This document shows positions 61,360 through 64,000 of a stretch of DNA of 64,000 bases, in pieces (within the stretch, counting starts at the first letter, position 1; each line of letters starts with the position of its first letter). The notes beneath the pieces are model-generated. The model saw only the letters and a list, made by a program, of their open reading frames with translations. It was not told where the DNA came from and ran no database searches. Source of the DNA: Algoriphagus pacificus (GTDB lineage: Bacteria; Bacteroidota; Bacteroidia; Cytophagales; Cyclobacteriaceae); contig NZ_JAFKCU010000001.1 in NCBI RefSeq assembly GCF_017254845.1, positions 641,048 through 705,047 on the forward strand, in the 5' to 3' direction. The position numbers were made by a program, and so were the translations under genes.

Positions 61360-63270
61360 ATGTTGATTCAACCAGGAGAATTATTAGCACAAATCAACAG
61401 CCCTGCTGATCTTAAAAAGTTTCCAAAAGATAAACTGGTGCAGATCTGTGATGAATTACGTCAATTCATTGTAGATAACGTTTCTGTTTATGGAGGACAT
61501 TTTGGAGCAAGTTTAGGAGTTGTTGAGTTGACAGTTGCACTTCAATATGTGCTCAATACTCCGGAAGATCAATTGGTCTGGGACGTAGGCCACCAAGCTT
61601 ATGGTCACAAAATCCTAACTGGAAGAAGAGATTCATTTCATACCAACAGGGTTTATGGTGGTATTTCTGGTTTCCCAAAAAGAAAAGAAAGCGAGTACGA
61701 TACATTTGGAGTAGGACACTCCAGTACTTCCATATCTGCAGCCCTTGGAATGGCTGTGGCCTCCAAATACAAAGGAATCAAAAAACAACATGTAGCAGTC
61801 ATTGGAGATGGATCCATGACCGGAGGAATGGCTTTCGAAGCTATGAATCATGCTGGTGTCAGTGATTCCAACCTGCTGATTATTCTGAATGATAACTGCA
61901 TGTCCATTGATCCAAATGTTGGAGCACTGAAGGATTATTTAACAGATATCACTACTTCACATACTTACAATAAAGTCAAAGATGAAGTTTGGAAATTGCT
62001 CGGCAAATTCAGCAAATTCGGAAGCAGTGCACAGGATGTAATCTCAAAAGTAGAAGGAGCGATCAAATCTGCTGTTTTACACCAAAGCAATCTTTTTGAA
62101 TCGTTGAACCTGAGATATTTCGGACCAGTAGATGGCCACGATGTGAATCATTTGGTGGAAATTCTGAAGGATATGCGAGATATCCCGGGTCCAAAAATAT
62201 TGCATTGTGTGACCGTAAAAGGTAAGGGATATGCTCCTGCGGAAAACGGAAATAAAACTACCTGGCATGCTCCAGGCACTTTTGATAAAGTAACCGGAGA
62301 GATCTTTAAAAAGATACCGTCATCTCCACAAGCTCCAAAATATCAAGATGTCTTTGGGCATACTTTAGTAGAGCTGGCAGAGCAAGACGAAAGAATTATG
62401 GGAGTGACTCCAGCAATGCCTTCGGGATCTTCTATGAATATTATGATGAAGGCAATGCCGGATCGAGCATTTGATGTGGGAATAGCCGAACAACATGCTG
62501 TTACTTTTTCAGCAGGTCTGGCCACACAAGGGCTTGTTCCTTTCTGTAATATTTATTCTACATTCATGCAGCGTGCCTATGATCAGGTAGTGCATGATGT
62601 ATGTTTGCAAAACCTTCCAGTAGTTCTTTGTCTCGATAGGGCGGGATTTGCTGGAGCTGATGGACCTACGCACCACGGTGCTTATGATATTGCTTATTTC
62701 AGATGTATTCCAAATCTGGTAGTAGCAGCACCTATGAATGAAGAAGAGCTTCGAAATATGATGTATTCCGGCTCAATTCATAATGGTCCTTATTCCATCC
62801 GATACCCAAGAGGAAAAGGTGTGATGCCTGAGTGGAAAACCCCAATGAGAAAAATCCCTGCGGGACAAGGCAGGATTATTAAGGAAGGTGAGGAAATCGC
62901 CATTCTTTCCATAGGACATATTGGCAATTATGCTGTTGAAGCATGCGAAGCAGTAGCAAAAGAAGGACTAAATCCAGCGCATTATGACATGCGTTTTGTA
63001 AAGCCTTTGGATGGAGAATTGCTTCATGAGGTTTTTGGTAAGTTCAAAAAAGTAATCACGATCGAAGATGGCTGTTTGATGGGCGGATTTGGTTCTGCTG
63101 TCATCGAATGGATGATGGATCATGGCTATCAGGCGCAAGTCAAAAGATTAGGTATCCCTGATGAAGTGATCGAACATGGCGAGCAAATAGAACTTCACAG
63201 AGAGTGTGGTTTTGATCCGGAAGGGATTGCCCAAACAATCAGAAGCATGGCCGAAGTGGTCAAAGCTTAA
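61360..63270 (+). CDS. dxs: 1-deoxy-D-xylulose-5-phosphate synthase
   Basis: About 636 residues from ATG (MLIQPGELLAQINSPADLKK); an upstream TTG is less likely. The thiamine-diphosphate motif is GDGSMTGGMAFEAMNHAG with a following NDNCMSI. GHFGASLGVVELTVAL, ADGPTHHGAYDIAYFR and SIRYPRGKG are family signatures. It condenses pyruvate and GAP as the first MEP-pathway step. It needs TPP, whose uptake gene is 20 kb upstream, and feeds the isoprenoid route ending in ispH. Confidence 0.95.
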   Translation: MLIQPGELLAQINSPADLKKFPKDKLVQICDELRQFIVDNVSVYGGHFGASLGVVELTVALQYVLNTPEDQLVWDVGHQAYGHKILTGRRDSFHTNRVYGGISGFPKRKESEYDTFGVGHSSTSISAALGMAVASKYKGIKKQHVAVIGDGSMTGGMAFEAMNHAGVSDSNLLIILNDNCMSIDPNVGALKDYLTDITTSHTYNKVKDEVWKLLGKFSKFGSSAQDVISKVEGAIKSAVLHQSNLFESLNLRYFGPVDGHDVNHLVEILKDMRDIPGPKILHCVTVKGKGYAPAENGNKTTWHAPGTFDKVTGEIFKKIPSSPQAPKYQDVFGHTLVELAEQDERIMGVTPAMPSGSSMNIMMKAMPDRAFDVGIAEQHAVTFSAGLATQGLVPFCNIYSTFMQRAYDQVVHDVCLQNLPVVLCLDRAGFAGADGPTHHGAYDIAYFRCIPNLVVAAPMNEEELRNMMYSGSIHNGPYSIRYPRGKGVMPEWKTPMRKIPAGQGRIIKEGEEIAILSIGHIGNYAVEACEAVAKEGLNPAHYDMRFVKPLDGELLHEVFGKFKKVITIEDGCLMGGFGSAVIEWMMDHGYQAQVKRLGIPDEVIEHGEQIELHRECGFDPEGIAQTIRSMAEVVKA

Positions 63271-63283
63271 TAAAATCTAGTTC

Positions 63284-64000
63284 ATGTCTGGTATTAATTT
63301 TTTCGAGAAAGGCGAAGGTCAAGCCCTTGTGCTTTTACATGGTTTCTGCGAAATAGGTGCGATGTGGGAGGATTTTGCAAACTCCTTATCTGATAATTTT
63401 CGTGTGATCTGCCCTGATTTGCCAGGTTTGGCTGGCTCAGAACTATCTTCTGATAGCCTCTCAATGGAGGAAGTAGCAGTAATTTTGGAGGAGTGGATGG
63501 AAGAACAGGACATTCAAAATCCAATTGTTATTGGTCATTCTTTGGGTGGTTATGTCACTTTGGCTCTGACTGAACTTTTGGGTCCAAAACTCAAAGCCAT
63601 CGGACTTTTTCATTCCACGGCATTTCCTGACAACGAGGATAAAAAAGGAATGCGTGACAGGACTGTCATTTTCCTGAATAAACACGGAGTAGAAACTTTC
63701 GTGACTTCATTTCTTCCGCCATTATTTCCTGAAAACAGAAGGGAAGAATTAAATCAAGAGATCCAAACGGCAATCTCACAAGCAAAAAAGTGTTCTTTGG
63801 AGGGATTGATTGCTTTCACCAAAGCGATGCGTGACAGAAAAGATAGAAGGGAAGTACTACAAAATTTCGCAGGAGGAAAGCTTATGATTGCTGGGGAGCT
63901 TGATTCTGCAGTTCCTATAGAAGCAAGTCAAGCTCATAAAACCCTCGTTACGGACTACGTGGAATTAGCAGGAACAGGCCATATGGGTATGGTGGAAAGA
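63284..64000 (+). CDS. Alpha/beta hydrolase (cut by window edge)
   Basis: 239 visible residues. LVLLHGFCEIGAMWED holds the oxyanion region, and GHSLGGYVTLAL (about 85-96) is the nucleophile elbow with its serine. GELDSAVPIE carries the probable acid, and GTGHMGM at the right edge carries the catalytic histidine. It starts 13 bases after dxs, so it is probably co-transcribed. The reaction is unknown. Confidence 0.85.
   Translation, partial: MSGINFFEKGEGQALVLLHGFCEIGAMWEDFANSLSDNFRVICPDLPGLAGSELSSDSLSMEEVAVILEEWMEEQDIQNPIVIGHSLGGYVTLALTELLGPKLKAIGLFHSTAFPDNEDKKGMRDRTVIFLNKHGVETFVTSFLPPLFPENRREELNQEIQTAISQAKKCSLEGLIAFTKAMRDRKDRREVLQNFAGGKLMIAGELDSAVPIEASQAHKTLVTDYVELAGTGHMGMVER

Overview
The window looks like part of the chromosome of a pigmented Bacteroidota bacterium, most likely a Cytophagales member close to Algoriphagus (Cyclobacteriaceae). 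The reasons are a fused CrtYcd-type lycopene cyclase next to CrtW and CruF, promoters of the TTG-N19/20-TAnnTTTG type, many lipoproteins with short Bacteroidota-style signal peptides, a MurF-alanine racemase fusion, and a TPP riboswitch in front of a TonB-dependent receptor. The DNA is AT-rich and densely packed. I see no tRNA, rRNA, CRISPR array, integrase or transposase.

Positions 1-8381: after the start of a TonB-dependent receptor cut by the left edge comes a carotenoid locus in two minus-strand units. One runs ECF sigma - crtI - crtB - crtYcd - ispH - crtW. The other runs cruF - crtZ - carH-like regulator and ends at a terminator just upstream of the first unit's promoter. The enzymes fit a monocyclic keto-hydroxy carotenoid of the flexixanthin type. 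The regulator carries the W-x9-EH signature of B12-dependent CarH photoreceptors, so light control is likely. No crtE or crtD is in the window. A small DUF4286-like gene is divergent.

Positions 8644-27063: the most unusual region is an uninterrupted same-strand array of 16 paralogous lipoproteins of about 370-390 residues (DUF4221-like). Copies 1-11 fall into three subtypes whose order suggests repeated duplication of a three-gene A-C-B unit. Eight of these copies end in nearly the same 26 codons, including synonymous positions, although the rest of the genes is divergent. Copies 12-16 form a separate subtype, joined mostly by an 8-nt stop/start overlap.

Positions 27064-41000: mixed housekeeping and accessory genes follow. 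They include a TRIC/UPF0126 channel, a methyltransferase, a patatin, a VOC protein, an AONS-like PLP enzyme coupled to a class-A beta-lactamase-like lipoprotein, a DASH cryptochrome, a YdjC-type deacetylase, a CrtO-like acyltransferase, a DUF5916 barrel protein, YjbQ, TfoX and an FAH-family hydrolase.

Positions 40990-52104: a promoter, TPP riboswitch and candidate attenuator precede a TonB-dependent receptor, probably for thiamine or a precursor. Then come a LytTR regulator, a secreted intradiol-dioxygenase-like lipoprotein overlapping a YceI-like lipoprotein, a secreted amidohydrolase, an M14 peptidase, three tandem small PLDc_N-like membrane proteins and a TIGR01777 epimerase.

Positions 52233-64000: an ion-transport group (ClC, KtrB, KtrA and a convergent voltage-gated K+ channel) is followed by the minus-strand operon scpA - flippase-like gene - murF/alr fusion, and by dxs with an alpha/beta hydrolase cut by the right edge. 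With dxs and ispH both present, the window holds the first and last enzymes of the MEP pathway that feeds carotenoid synthesis.
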